Below are positions 45,230-54,366 of a DNA stretch of 64,000 bases, in pieces. The DNA is taken from the NCBI RefSeq assembly GCF_018860635.1, contig NZ_JAHKPT010000029.1, positions 1 through 64,000 of the forward strand. The letters are read 5' to 3'. Origin of the DNA: Aliiglaciecola lipolytica (GTDB lineage: Bacteria; Pseudomonadota; Gammaproteobacteria; Enterobacterales; Alteromonadaceae). A program made the position numbers and the translations under genes. The notes beneath the pieces are model-generated. The model worked only from the letters and a program-made list of their open reading frames with translations, was not told the DNA's origin and ran no database searches. Within the stretch, counting starts at the first letter, position 1. The number at the start of each line of letters is the position of its first letter.

Positions 45230-45601
45230 AAAATGTACCTTCTTTTAAAATGGTTTAAATAATATTTACAGCCCATCAATCCTTACTTCTTGGATGAAGT
45301 ATCGTTGGTGTTTAACTACAAAAGTGAGTTGTAACCAACTAATTTTCTAAGGGATAAATAACGTTTTTGTGTTAACGGTATGTAAAGCTATGTATCTAGA
45401 AAATCAGATGCAAAACCGAAAGTCAATATCTAAGAATTCCCTGTTTACGGGCAGTTAGCCTTATAATCAACAAAATCAACCGCTATCAGCTATATCAATT
45501 TCATTTATTTGCAATTATAAAATCAATAAATTTGGATGATTGAGTGGGCTGGCCTAGTATCAGCGTTCTAATGAATTATTAATCTTTAAATTGAGGATTT
45601 T
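45230..45601. other. Divergent gap between SDR and fadB-like gene
   Basis: About 370 AT-rich bp with no gene. It must hold promoters for both directions, but I found no clear -35/-10 pair or fatty-acid regulator site. Confidence 0.35.
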
Positions 45602-47722
45602 ATGAGCACTGAACAATCTGCTGCTGTAGTAAGTCAAAATCAAGGTGAGATTGCCTTAGTTATGATGCAAAACCCGCCTGTTAATGCATTATCGAAGTCG
45701 GTACGTGTAGGACTAATTGATGAAATAAAAAGGGCCTTGGACGATTCAAGTATCAAAGCAATTGCCATTTCCTCTCAGTTAGGATTATTTTCTGGCGGGG
45801 CAGATATCAGTGAATTTTCCTCAGGAGACATGGAGCCGTTGTTACCGGTAGTACTGGATTTGATTGAGAATGCTAACAAGCCAATCATTGCAGTGTTAAA
45901 TGGTCCAGCTTTTGGTGGTGGACTGGAAGTCGCTTTGGCCTGTCATTACAGAATTACTTTTGCAGATAATAAAATTGGCTTGCCAGAAGTTAACCTAGGA
46001 ATTCTGCCTGGTGCAGGTGGTACTCAGCGTTTACCTCGTTTAGCCGGCGTGGCAAAAGCATTGGATATGATAGTTTCTGGTAAACCGGTTAAAGCATCCG
46101 CAGTGACTGGAGTTTTTGACTTAATTGTTGAGCAGCCAGCAAACTTACTAAACGAAAGTCTCGCATTTATCACTGCTCTGATTAAAGACGGTTGTTCAAT
46201 TAAACGAGTGAAAGATATTGAAATCGACCCAGCGACTGCTCCGGCAGAGTTGTTTGCTCAATATCGTCAAGGTATTGCCAAACAAGCCCGCGGATTTTTC
46301 TCTCCAGAAAGATGTATTCAAGCCGTCGAGGCCGCCGTTAGTTTGCCTTTAGAAAAAGGCCTCGAAAAAGAAGGCGAATTGTTTATGGAGTGCATGAAAT
46401 CTCCACAAGCAAGAGCTCAACAGCATTTTTTCTTTGCGGAAAGAGCTGCAGGACACGTTTCTGATTTCGACAAAAACACCCCAGTTCGAGAAATTAAAAA
46501 GGTCGGTATTATTGGTGCTGGCACCATGGGTGGCGGGATCGCAATGAATTTTGCCAATGCTGGTATCCCTGTGGTTATGCTTGAACTTAAGCAAGAGGCT
46601 CTTGATAAAGGGCTAGGCGTTATTCGTCGTAACTACGAAAACTCTGCGAAAAAAGGCAAGCTCAGTCAACAAGACGTTGAAGCTCGTATGGCCTTGCTAC
46701 AAGGCACCACTGAATATGCTGGTCTAGCGGATGTTGATCTAGTAATCGAAGCTGTATTTGAAAAGATGGACGTGAAAAAGCAAGTTTTCACTCAACTTGA
46801 TGCCGTGTGTAAACCAGGTGCTATTTTGGCATCCAATACCTCTACTTTGGATGTGAATGAAATAGCCGCTTGTACCTCGAGACCTGAAGACGTGATTGGT
46901 TTGCACTTTTTCAGTCCGGCAAACGTGATGAAACTGCTAGAAGTGGTTAAGGGTGAAAAAACCTCGGCTGATGTAATCAAAACGAGTATGCAATTAGCTA
47001 AGAAAATTCGCAAAGTTGCGGTATTGGTTGGCGTTTGTTTTGGTTTTGTCGGCAACCGCATGATTGAACCTTACGGACGTGAATCTAACCGAATGATGTT
47101 AGAGGGCGCTTCCCCAGAGCATGTAGATAAAGTCATTTATGATTTTGGATTGCCTATGGGGCCATTCACTATGGGCGACATGGCAGGTTTAGACATAGGT
47201 TATTTTGTTCGTCAATCTCGACAAGAACATATTGCTCATGATCCTAGTTATGCCGTAGTAGCCGATCGTTTGGTTGAAGACGGTCGTGTAGGGTTAAAAG
47301 TGGGTAAAGGTGTTTATCTTTATGAGCAGGGTAACAGAAAGCCCATTTTGGATCCCGACGTAGCAGAAATTGCTAAACAAGAAGCTGAGCGTTTAGGCGT
47401 GGAGCAACGTCAGCATAGTGATCAAGAAATACTTGAGAGATGTATTTTCACATTAATTAACGAAGGTGCACATATTTTGGAAGAGGGCATTGCTGCCAAA
47501 TCCAGTGATATCGACGTTATTTATGTATATGGATACGGATTCCCTGTCCATCGTGGTGGCCCAATGCAATACGCTGATGAAATTGGTTTAGATAAAGTGT
47601 ATGCCGCGATGTGTAAATATCGTGATGAGTTGGGTGAATACGGGAAAGCGTGGTTTGAACCAGCGCCTTTGCTGAAAAAATTGGCTGAACAAGGCAAGCG
47701 ATTTTCTGACTTCCGTAAGTAA
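45602..47722 (+). CDS. Bifunctional enoyl-CoA hydratase / 3-hydroxyacyl-CoA dehydrogenase
   Basis: A 706-residue fusion with an N-terminal crotonase domain (GGADISEF, GPAFGGGLEVALACHYRI, GLPEVNLGILPGAGGTQRLPR with catalytic Glu) and, from about residue 298, a 3-hydroxyacyl-CoA dehydrogenase domain (GIIGAGTMGGGIAMNFANAG; LHFFSPANVMKLLEVV with catalytic His). The length and AMTxE-free crotonase type resemble the FadJ/peroxisomal class. It catalyses the middle two steps of beta-oxidation. The thiolase and a dehydrogenase follow, forming one operon. Start ATG after GAGGA. Confidence 0.92.
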   Translation: MSTEQSAAVVSQNQGEIALVMMQNPPVNALSKSVRVGLIDEIKRALDDSSIKAIAISSQLGLFSGGADISEFSSGDMEPLLPVVLDLIENANKPIIAVLNGPAFGGGLEVALACHYRITFADNKIGLPEVNLGILPGAGGTQRLPRLAGVAKALDMIVSGKPVKASAVTGVFDLIVEQPANLLNESLAFITALIKDGCSIKRVKDIEIDPATAPAELFAQYRQGIAKQARGFFSPERCIQAVEAAVSLPLEKGLEKEGELFMECMKSPQARAQQHFFFAERAAGHVSDFDKNTPVREIKKVGIIGAGTMGGGIAMNFANAGIPVVMLELKQEALDKGLGVIRRNYENSAKKGKLSQQDVEARMALLQGTTEYAGLADVDLVIEAVFEKMDVKKQVFTQLDAVCKPGAILASNTSTLDVNEIAACTSRPEDVIGLHFFSPANVMKLLEVVKGEKTSADVIKTSMQLAKKIRKVAVLVGVCFGFVGNRMIEPYGRESNRMMLEGASPEHVDKVIYDFGLPMGPFTMGDMAGLDIGYFVRQSRQEHIAHDPSYAVVADRLVEDGRVGLKVGKGVYLYEQGNRKPILDPDVAEIAKQEAERLGVEQRQHSDQEILERCIFTLINEGAHILEEGIAAKSSDIDVIYVYGYGFPVHRGGPMQYADEIGLDKVYAAMCKYRDELGEYGKAWFEPAPLLKKLAEQGKRFSDFRK

Positions 47723-47759
47723 AGAACTATAAACATTGTAAAGAATTTAAGGATTGATT

Positions 47760-48941
47760 ATGAAAGAAGCAGTTATTGTTTCAACAGCACGTACACCAAT
47801 TGGCAGAGCTTATCGCGGTGCCTTTAATAATCTAGAAGCGCCGAGTTTGGCTGGTCACGCAATTAGCGCAGCGGTTAAAAAAGCGGGTATTGATCCAGCA
47901 AGTGTCGATGACGTTATTTTAGGTAGTGCCCTTACTCAGGGTTCTGGTGGAATGAATATTGGTCGTTTAGGTGCCCTTGCTGGTGGCTTACCCGTTACTG
48001 TTGGTGGCATGACGTTAGATCGCCAATGTAGTTCAGGTATGTACGCTATTGCAACTGCGGCAAAACACATTATCACCGATAATGTGCCCGTTATGGTTGC
48101 CGGTGGATTGGACTCAATCAGTTTAGTTCAGAACGACAAAATGAATATGTATCGTGCGGTAGACAAAGCCTTAGTTGCCAAACACAAAGATATCTATATG
48201 CCAATGTTACAAACCGCAGAAGTGGTTGCTAATCGTTATGGTATTGGCCGTGATGAACAAGATGAATATGCCTATCAAAGTCAAATGCGCACTGCAGCGG
48301 CACAACAAGCCGGTAAGTTTGATGATGAAATAGTGCCAGTTACAGCAACAAAAGTTGTCGTCAACAAAGAAACAAAAGAGCAGAGCCTAGAAGAGGTGAC
48401 TCTGACTAAGGATGAGGGAAACCGAGCTGAGACTACCCTAGAGGGACTAAATAGCCTTAAACCGGTCATTGAAGGTGGTTGTATTACTGCGGGTAATGCT
48501 AGCCAACTATCTGACGGTGCATCAGCCAGCGTTATGATGGACAGTAAATTAGCTGAGCAATTAAACCTTACCCCCCTTGGCGCGTATAGAGGAATTGCTG
48601 TGGCTGGTTGTGAACCAGATGAAATGGGTATTGGTCCCGTTTTCGCTATCCCCAAACTGCTGAAGCAACATGGTTTGAAAATAGAAGATATTGGCCTTTG
48701 GGAATTGAATGAAGCATTTGCCGTGCAAGTGCTTTATTGCCAGAAAACCCTTGGCATTCCTGCTGAATTACTGAATGTAAATGGCGGCGCTGTGTCGATT
48801 GGTCACCCTTACGGAATGAGTGGCGCACGTATGGTTGGACATGCGTTGATTGAAGGTAAGCGTAGAGGTGCGAAATACGTAGTCTGCACCATGTGTATAG
48901 GCGGCGGAATGGGCGCGGCCGGCTTATTTGAAGTGTATTAA
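47760..48941 (+). CDS. Acetyl-CoA acyltransferase (thiolase)
   Basis: A 393-residue thiolase. Nucleophilic C90 in [22 protein letters not shown] (Asn/His region), [17 protein letters not shown] with catalytic His, and [16 protein letters not shown] with the second Cys. It cleaves 3-ketoacyl-CoA to acetyl-CoA and a shortened acyl-CoA. ATG 47760 follows AAGGA at good distance; an in-frame TTG two codons earlier is less likely. It lies 37 bp after the hydratase/dehydrogenase fusion. Confidence 0.93.
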   Translation: MKEAVIVSTARTPIGRAYRGAFNNLEAPSLAGHAISAAVKKAGIDPASVDDVILGSALTQGSGGMNIGRLGALAGGLPVTVGGMTLDRQCSSGMYAIATAAKHIITDNVPVMVAGGLDSISLVQNDKMNMYRAVDKALVAKHKDIYMPMLQTAEVVANRYGIGRDEQDEYAYQSQMRTAAAQQAGKFDDEIVPVTATKVVVNKETKEQSLEEVTLTKDEGNRAETTLEGLNSLKPVIEGGCITAGNASQLSDGASASVMMDSKLAEQLNLTPLGAYRGIAVAGCEPDEMGIGPVFAIPKLLKQHGLKIEDIGLWELNEAFAVQVLYCQKTLGIPAELLNVNGGAVSIGHPYGMSGARMVGHALIEGKRRGAKYVVCTMCIGGGMGAAGLFEVY

Positions 48942-48965
48942 AGAATAATAAAGGTAGTAAAAAAT

Positions 48966-50765
48966 ATGCAAAATTATAAATCTCCGGTACGTGATACCTT
49001 GTTCGTTATGAACGAACTGCTTGGTTTCGAAAAGCATTATGAAAAATTAGGTTTTGAAGATGCAAACCCTGAAATGGTCGAAGCTATTACCGCCGAAGCG
49101 GCAAAGTTTACAGAAAATGTTTTAGCACCAATTAATGCAATTGGTGATGAAGTTGGGTGTAAGTGGGAAGACGGCAATGTCACAACCCCTCCTGGGTTCA
49201 AAGAAGCGTACAAAACCTATTGCGAGGGTGGTTGGCCTTCGATGACCCACCCAGTTGAATACGGTGGTCAAGCATTACCGTACTCATTGGCCTCAGCTAT
49301 TGCTGAGTGGACATCTGGTGCAAACCATTCGTGGGCTATGTATCCTGGCTTGAGTCAGGGGTGTATCGCTACAATTACTAGTCACGGTACCGACGAACAG
49401 AAACAAACTTTCTTGCCACCTCTTATTGAAGGTCGTTGGACAGGGACTATGTGTTTGACTGAGTCCCATTGTGGTTCAGATTTGGGGATGTTGAAAACCA
49501 AAGCTGTACCAAATGATGATGGTACTTATAGCCTGACTGGAACTAAAATATTTATTTCTGCTGGTGAGCATGATTTTTCTGAAAACATTGTGCATATCGT
49601 TCTAGCCCGTTTACCAGATGCGCCTGCAGGAACTAAAGGTATTTCTCTTTTCGTTGTGCCTAAGTTCAACGTAAATGAGCAAAGTGAAGTTCTTGACCGC
49701 AATAACGTTGCATGTGGTTCTATTGAACACAAAATGGGGATCAAAGCCAGTGCCACTTGTGTTATCAACTTTGATAACGCTAAGGGATATCTAATTGGTC
49801 CTCCAAACCGCGGTTTGAACTGCATGTTCACCTTTATGAACACCGCTAGAATCGGTACTGGTTTGGAAGGTCTAGCTGGCACCGAAGCTGCGTTCCAAGG
49901 TGCATTAGCCTACGCCAAAGATAGATTGCAGTTCCGTTCTACAAAAGGTCCGGTTAATCCAGAAGGTCCTGCAGATCCAATTATCGTTCATCCAGATGTT
50001 CGTCGTATGTTGTTGACCCAAAAAGCCTTTGCTGAGGGCAATCGCGCTCTGGCAATTTACTGTATGCAAATGGTGGATATCACTCTATACAGTGAAAATG
50101 AAGAAGAAAAACAAGTAGCTGAAGCTAAGCTTGCTTTATTAACACCGATTGTTAAGGCTTTCTTAACGGAAACCGCTCAAGAGACAACCAGTTATGGTAT
50201 GCAAGTATATGGCGGACACGGATTCATCAAAGAGTGGGGAATGGAGCAACTAGCCCGTGATACTCGAATCTGTACTATGTATGAAGGAACGACCGGTATT
50301 CAAGCTATCGATTTGTTGGGGCGTAAAATTCTTGGTTCCAATGGCGAATTGCTGAAAACATTTATTAAGGAAGTTCAAGAATATTGCTTGAGTGTAAGAG
50401 ATAAATCACAATTTAATGCTTGGTCTAATGCAATTGAATCACACATTGATGAGTGGTCTCAAATGACTCAGGAAATAGCCAAACGTGCAGCCGGAAATCC
50501 TGATGAAGTGGGCGCAGCGTCTGTGGACTACTTAATGTATTCTGGCTACATTATTGTTGGCTACCTATGGCTTAAAATGGCTGTCGTTGCCCAGCAAAAG
50601 TTAGATGAAGGAACTTCAGAAGTTGCGTTCTACGAAGCAAAACTGAAAACTGCTGGTTTCTACTTTGCTCGATTACTTTCACGCACGCGTTCTCATGCTT
50701 CGGCAATAGAAACCGGCTCTGAAAACTTAATGAGCATGCCAGTTGATTATTTCATGATTGACTAA
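48966..50765 (+). CDS. Long acyl-CoA dehydrogenase (FadE-type)
   Basis: A 599-residue flavoprotein of the long ACAD class with an extra C-terminal domain. FAD/substrate motifs TMCLTESHCGSDLGMLKT and the C-terminal catalytic region YGGHGFIKEWGMEQ...TMYEGTTGIQAIDL, with the usual Glu in YEG, are present. It opens beta-oxidation of saturated acyl-CoA, in contrast with the Asp-bearing ACAD10/11-type enzyme at 37080. It closes the fadB/thiolase operon before a strong terminator. Confidence 0.92.
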   Translation: MQNYKSPVRDTLFVMNELLGFEKHYEKLGFEDANPEMVEAITAEAAKFTENVLAPINAIGDEVGCKWEDGNVTTPPGFKEAYKTYCEGGWPSMTHPVEYGGQALPYSLASAIAEWTSGANHSWAMYPGLSQGCIATITSHGTDEQKQTFLPPLIEGRWTGTMCLTESHCGSDLGMLKTKAVPNDDGTYSLTGTKIFISAGEHDFSENIVHIVLARLPDAPAGTKGISLFVVPKFNVNEQSEVLDRNNVACGSIEHKMGIKASATCVINFDNAKGYLIGPPNRGLNCMFTFMNTARIGTGLEGLAGTEAAFQGALAYAKDRLQFRSTKGPVNPEGPADPIIVHPDVRRMLLTQKAFAEGNRALAIYCMQMVDITLYSENEEEKQVAEAKLALLTPIVKAFLTETAQETTSYGMQVYGGHGFIKEWGMEQLARDTRICTMYEGTTGIQAIDLLGRKILGSNGELLKTFIKEVQEYCLSVRDKSQFNAWSNAIESHIDEWSQMTQEIAKRAAGNPDEVGAASVDYLMYSGYIIVGYLWLKMAVVAQQKLDEGTSEVAFYEAKLKTAGFYFARLLSRTRSHASAIETGSENLMSMPVDYFMID

Positions 50766-50804
50766 TAGTAAACTTGGTTAGACTACACAGGTTTATGTTT
50801 GATA

Positions 50805-50833
50805 AAAGCGGATGATATTTCATCCGCTTTTTT
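50805..50833 (+). terminator. Intrinsic terminator of the beta-oxidation operon
   Basis: AAAGCGGATGA (50805-50815) and TCATCCGCTTT (50820-50830) with a following T-run. Confidence 0.9.
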
Positions 50834-50869
50834 ATTTACTCTGAACTAAGCAAAATTTTGGATACGTCT

Positions 50870-51769
50870 ATGCAAAGTAAACTCGCCCAAATTGATGACT
50901 GCTACATTCATTATGTAGAAATGTGTGATTGTGACGCTCCCAAGGGAACTCTGATATTTTTACACGGTTTTCCAGAAAATTGGCGAACCTGGCGAAATCA
51001 AATGACCCACTTTTGTAAACACTACCGAGTGATTGCCCCTGATCTTCCGGGTTATAATCAATCATCTAAGCCAAACGATATAGAATTTTATCAAGTTACT
51101 AATTTAGTCGAAGTGTTGAGTAGGTTTGTAACTTTTGTTGCTGCAGGACAGCCTGTTTCACTTATTGCCCACGATTGGGGTGGGGCAATCGCCTGGCCAC
51201 TTGTGGCTTTTCATGCAGATTTGTTTTCCAGTTTAGTGATTTTAAACGCAGCTCACCCGAGCACTTTTACCCGTGAAATGATAAGCAATCAAGTGCAACG
51301 AGAAAAAAGCGGCTACATACATCAACTTATTGCATCTGATGCGATTGAAAAAGTATCAGAAGATGATTTTCGCTTTTTAAAAGATATGTTCTTGGATGAA
51401 AATGGTAATTCTGCTTTGACCCCTGCAGAAATATTGGAATACCAACAAAGTTGGCAAATCTCTGGGGTTTTAGATGCAATGTTAAATTACTATCGAGTCA
51501 TGCCTCAGTTAGCACCAGTTAATACTAATGGGCATGCTTCTGGGCCTGTTAAAGATACACAAAAGATGAAGATCCCTAATATAAGAATCAATGTACCAAC
51601 ATTAGTGCTGTGGGGGATTCGTGATTTAGCGTTTGTTCCTGAGATATTAAATGGTTTAGATGATTATGTGCCCAATCTAAAAGTGGTTAGGTTTGAGAAT
51701 GCAAATCACTGGTTGCATCACCAATATCCTCAACAGGTAAATGAGCAAATTGAACGTTTTTTAGGTTAG
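50870..51769 (+). CDS. Alpha/beta hydrolase with Asp nucleophile (epoxide hydrolase-like)
   Basis: A 299-residue cytosolic hydrolase. The oxyanion motif FLHGFPENW and the elbow IAHDWGGAIAW with D102 in place of Ser place it with epoxide hydrolases and haloalkane/fluoroacetate dehalogenases. A late ANHWLHHQYP supplies the catalytic His, and LVLWGIRD the acid. Start ATG 50870; an in-frame TTG four codons upstream is the alternative. It follows the beta-oxidation operon after a terminator, and may open oxidised lipids, but the substrate is unknown. Confidence 0.82.
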   Translation: MQSKLAQIDDCYIHYVEMCDCDAPKGTLIFLHGFPENWRTWRNQMTHFCKHYRVIAPDLPGYNQSSKPNDIEFYQVTNLVEVLSRFVTFVAAGQPVSLIAHDWGGAIAWPLVAFHADLFSSLVILNAAHPSTFTREMISNQVQREKSGYIHQLIASDAIEKVSEDDFRFLKDMFLDENGNSALTPAEILEYQQSWQISGVLDAMLNYYRVMPQLAPVNTNGHASGPVKDTQKMKIPNIRINVPTLVLWGIRDLAFVPEILNGLDDYVPNLKVVRFENANHWLHHQYPQQVNEQIERFLG

Positions 51770-51847
51770 TCAGCCTTGGTCTATAGACGCTATTACTAGT
51801 ATGTAATGTTGTTTATCAATATTCATATTTTGTTTGATTAAACGAAA

Positions 51848-51869
51848 AACAGCCTCAAAAGAGGCTGTT
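51848..51869 (-). terminator. Terminator of DUF3718 copy 1
   Basis: AACAGCCTC (51848-51856), loop AAAA, GAGGCTGTT (51861-51869). Read on the minus strand it is followed by TTTTTCGTTT. Confidence 0.85.
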
Positions 51870-51871
51870 TC

Positions 51872-51936
51872 CCGAGGACGTAGGCAGCGCCCTGCCTACT
51901 TACCATGTTGAACTGGTTCAGTTCTAAGTAAAGTCC
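51872..51936 (-). other. Structured 3' UTR of DUF3718 copy 1
   Basis: Between stop codon and terminator lie two hairpins: GTAGGCAG (51880-51887) with CTGCCTAC (51892-51899), and GAACT (51910-51914) with AGTTC (51920-51924). Both recur in copy 2, with a base-pair swap in the first. Confidence 0.65.
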
Positions 51937-52332
51937 TTAGATGCGATCTTTAATCACCGCTGAGATAGGAGAAGCATCTAAGCCATTCTCTGCTATCCAT
52001 GCTTGCAATGTTTTTCCATCACTCTCTGGAGAGGTTAGGTCTGACTTTGGCATTTTTTTCACCATAAGCGTACCCGTTTCAATGGCGTCACTTAACATTG
52101 CTGTGCGGATTAGGCTGTTTCCGTCGCAGGATACACCTGTGTAATAGTCTTTTAATTTTAATCTGTAGTCAGATTGTACTTTTTTCATCTTCTTGCGAAG
52201 CTCACCTTTGTCATCAGTTTTCACGATGGTGCAAATATTTTGCAAAGCATCATTAATATCTGCTTGGGCTGTACCCGCAAGTAACAAAGAAGTGGCTGCG
52301 ATGGCGATAGAAGTTTTAACAATTTTCAACAT
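51937..52332 (-). CDS. DUF3718 family secreted protein, tandem copy 1
   Basis: A 131-residue protein: signal peptide 1-24 (ending AGTAQA), then the DUF3718 pattern ICTIVKTDDKGELRKKMKKV, DYRLKLKDYYTGVSCDGNSLI and LMVKKMP, with two Cys likely to pair in the periplasm. It is highly basic after the first Cys. It differs from copy 2 at seven residues only and the flanks are alike, so a segment of about 756 bp was duplicated. Function unknown. It has its own upstream dyad motif, leader and terminator, so it is probably a single-gene unit. Confidence 0.85.
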   Translation of the reverse strand: MLKIVKTSIAIAATSLLLAGTAQADINDALQNICTIVKTDDKGELRKKMKKVQSDYRLKLKDYYTGVSCDGNSLIRTAMLSDAIETGTLMVKKMPKSDLTSPESDGKTLQAWIAENGLDASPISAVIKDRI

Positions 52333-52600
52333 GGTTAAATTCCTCAGTAGTTAAAATTTTTGGTTCACGTTTTGACGGGATTAATTAAAAACGATTTCAC
52401 GGCACATTAAAATCTGCGCCTTGATACTTGGGTATGCGAAGCTATACCATAATGTGTGTGATATTGCCTAAAATACTGATATATATGATTAATATTTAAT
52501 TTTAAAAGTCTGTAAAAACGCATTTTTACTTTTTTGAGGTGTGTATAACTTGAGTTTTGGATTAAAAATTTGAGCTTAATAAATCCGTTACTAATAACGA
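52333..52600 (-). promoter_or_regulatory. Leader and upstream region of DUF3718 copy 1
   Basis: About 270 bp without a gene. It contains the dyad motif (52421-52448), 89 bp before the start, and lines up with the region upstream of copy 2, with more divergence than the coding part. Confidence 0.5.
52421..52448 (-). promoter_or_regulatory. Shared dyad motif upstream of DUF3718 copy 1
   Basis: TTGATAC-N3-GGTAT-N7-TATACC on the plus strand, with the same spacing as the motifs at 42502 and 53181. Confidence 0.6.
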
Positions 52601-52626
52601 AAAACAGCCTCAAATGAGGCTGTTTT
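52601..52626 (-). terminator. Terminator of DUF3718 copy 2
   Basis: AAAACAGCCTCA (52601-52612) and TGAGGCTGTTTT (52615-52626), the counterpart of the copy 1 terminator. Confidence 0.85.
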
Positions 52627-52692
52627 CCGAGGATGTAGACAGCGCACGTCTACTTACCATGTTGAACTGGTTTAGTTCTTTATAAAAAGTCT
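52627..52692 (-). other. Structured 3' UTR of DUF3718 copy 2
   Basis: GTAGAC (52635-52640) pairs with GTCTAC (52648-52653), and GAACT (52664-52668) with AGTTC (52674-52678). Relative to copy 1 the first stem has G changed to A on one side and C to T on the other, keeping the pair. Confidence 0.65.
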
Positions 52693-53088
52693 TTAGATGC
52701 GATCTTTGATCACGGCAGAAATAGGTGAGGCATCTAAGCCATTTTCTGCTATCCAAGCTTGTAATGTTTTACCGTCCTTTTCAGGAGTCGTTAAATCAGA
52801 TTTTGGCATTTTTTTAACCATTAATGTGCCCGTTTCAACAGCATCACTTAACATGGCTGTGCGTATTAGACTGTTCCCGCCACAGGACACACCGGCGTAA
52901 TAATCTTTTAATTTTAGTCTGTAATCTGACTGCACTTTTTTCATCTTCTTACGAAGCTCACCCTTATCATCGGTTTTTACAATAGTGCAAATGTTCTGCA
53001 AAGCATCGTTAATATCTGCTTGGGCGGTTCCCGTTAATATTAAAGACGTGGCTGCGATGGCGATAGAAGTTTTAACAATTTTCAACAT
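52693..53088 (-). CDS. DUF3718 family secreted protein, tandem copy 2
   Basis: A 131-residue near-twin of the previous gene, with the same signal peptide type (ending TGTAQA), the same two Cys and the same C-terminus SPISAVIKDRI. Differences include A for T after DYY and G for D in SCGGNSL. It likely duplicated recently, and the third copy at 41443 is much more diverged. Role unknown; the family is small, secreted and found mainly in marine Gammaproteobacteria. Confidence 0.85.
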   Translation of the reverse strand: MLKIVKTSIAIAATSLILTGTAQADINDALQNICTIVKTDDKGELRKKMKKVQSDYRLKLKDYYAGVSCGGNSLIRTAMLSDAVETGTLMVKKMPKSDLTTPEKDGKTLQAWIAENGLDASPISAVIKDRI

Positions 53089-53180
53089 GGCTAAATTCCT
53101 CAGTAAATAAAATTAATTGTTGTGTCTGCGTTTGACGGGGTTGATTAAACGCGGGTTTTACACCAGTTAAAATCTAACTG

Positions 53181-53208
53181 TTGATACTAAGGTATAGAGC
53201 CTTATACA
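53181..53208 (-). promoter_or_regulatory. Shared dyad motif upstream of DUF3718 copy 2
   Basis: TTGATAC-N3-GGTAT-N7-TATACA on the plus strand, 93 bp before the gene start. Only the last base departs from the other two sites. Confidence 0.58.
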
Positions 53209-53263
53209 TTGCCAATGATATGGGATGTCACGAGAATATGCGGGGAAATCCCAAATTTAACAA

Positions 53264-53293
53264 TCCAACTCCCGTAGTTTCTAGGGAGTTGGA
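53264..53293 (-). terminator. Hairpin after the LysR regulator
   Basis: TCCAACTCCC (53264-53273) pairs with GGGAGTTGGA (53284-53293), 10 bp, just beyond the regulator's stop codon. T content after it on the minus strand is modest. Confidence 0.6.
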
Positions 53294-53310
53294 ATCTAGT
53301 CAAGTGTGTA

Positions 53311-54213
53311 TTAGTGGTGATTAAATTGGCGGGCCACTTCTAAAATCTGTTCCCGCATCCAAATGTGCGCATGGTCATGATCTGCGCTTACGTGCCAATA
53401 CAGATAGTGTTCTACCAATGGAACTTCAAAGGGCATTTCATAAAATGACAGGTCATAGTGTTTTGCGAGGTGATAGGGAATACACGCAATCAAATCTGTT
53501 TTTACTATGATACTGGGAATAGTCAAAAAATGTTGGCCACGCAATACTATTTTGCGTCGTTTACCAATTTTGTCTAATGCTAATTCAATTGGGCCGGGAT
53601 CGCTGCGTCGATGGGATACATTGACTTGGCCGAGTCGCAAAAATGTTTCTAAATCAATACCATTACGCAAATCTGGGTGATTTTTCCGTGCCATCACCAC
53701 AAATCTATCTTGGGCAAATTGATGTTTGCACAAGTGTGGATCAGTGAAGGTTGATGAGTCAGCAAAGAAATCTAAACTACCACTTGCCATCGCGGACACG
53801 ACCGCATTTCGAGACAGTTCAAAATTCGTTATTGCTATTTTAGGGGCTCTGGTTTGCAAATTGGCAAGTAGCCTGGGCATTAAACTCGCTTCAAAAAGAT
53901 CTCGGGTGGCAAAGTGAAAGGTTTTTTCAGCTGTTTCAGGATTAAAAGTATGGCTGTCTTGCACACTTTTTCTTAACAATGAGAGTGCATCCCTAGCAGG
54001 TCCAATAATATTTTGAGCGACTGGAGTAGGGGTCATACTATGACCCGTACGCACGAACAATGGGTCATTCAACATATCCCGTAATCGAGCAAGGGAGTTA
54101 CTAACGGCTGGTTGGGTAATACATAAAACATCTGCTGCTTTGGTAAGACTGCCAGCGGTATAAATCGCATCAAAAACAGCAAATAAATTCAAGTCAATTC
54201 GATTTAAATTCAT
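53311..54213 (-). CDS. LysR-family transcriptional regulator
   Basis: A 300-residue regulator: N-terminal winged helix (LNLFAVFDAIYTAGSLTKAADVLCITQPAVSNSLARLR) and a C-terminal effector-binding domain. ATG 54213 follows AGGATCC, while an upstream in-frame start at 54237 has no such signal, and MNLNRIDLNLF is the usual beginning of this NodD-like subgroup. It diverges from the MaoC hydratase, so it probably controls it, and perhaps the TonB receptor and fatty-acid genes. The inducer is unknown. Confidence 0.87.
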   Translation of the reverse strand: MNLNRIDLNLFAVFDAIYTAGSLTKAADVLCITQPAVSNSLARLRDMLNDPLFVRTGHSMTPTPVAQNIIGPARDALSLLRKSVQDSHTFNPETAEKTFHFATRDLFEASLMPRLLANLQTRAPKIAITNFELSRNAVVSAMASGSLDFFADSSTFTDPHLCKHQFAQDRFVVMARKNHPDLRNGIDLETFLRLGQVNVSHRRSDPGPIELALDKIGKRRKIVLRGQHFLTIPSIIVKTDLIACIPYHLAKHYDLSFYEMPFEVPLVEHYLYWHVSADHDHAHIWMREQILEVARQFNHH

Positions 54214-54366
54214 ATGGATCCTATATTTAAATTTCACATAACCAAGACGGATAGTTTATTAAAAATCATGATAGAACATTATACATAACATTCATTTCAT
54301 TAATAGTGGTTAGGTTGGTAAGATTTAAAATATTTGTTAATTAATGTAAATAAATGAAGGTGATAC

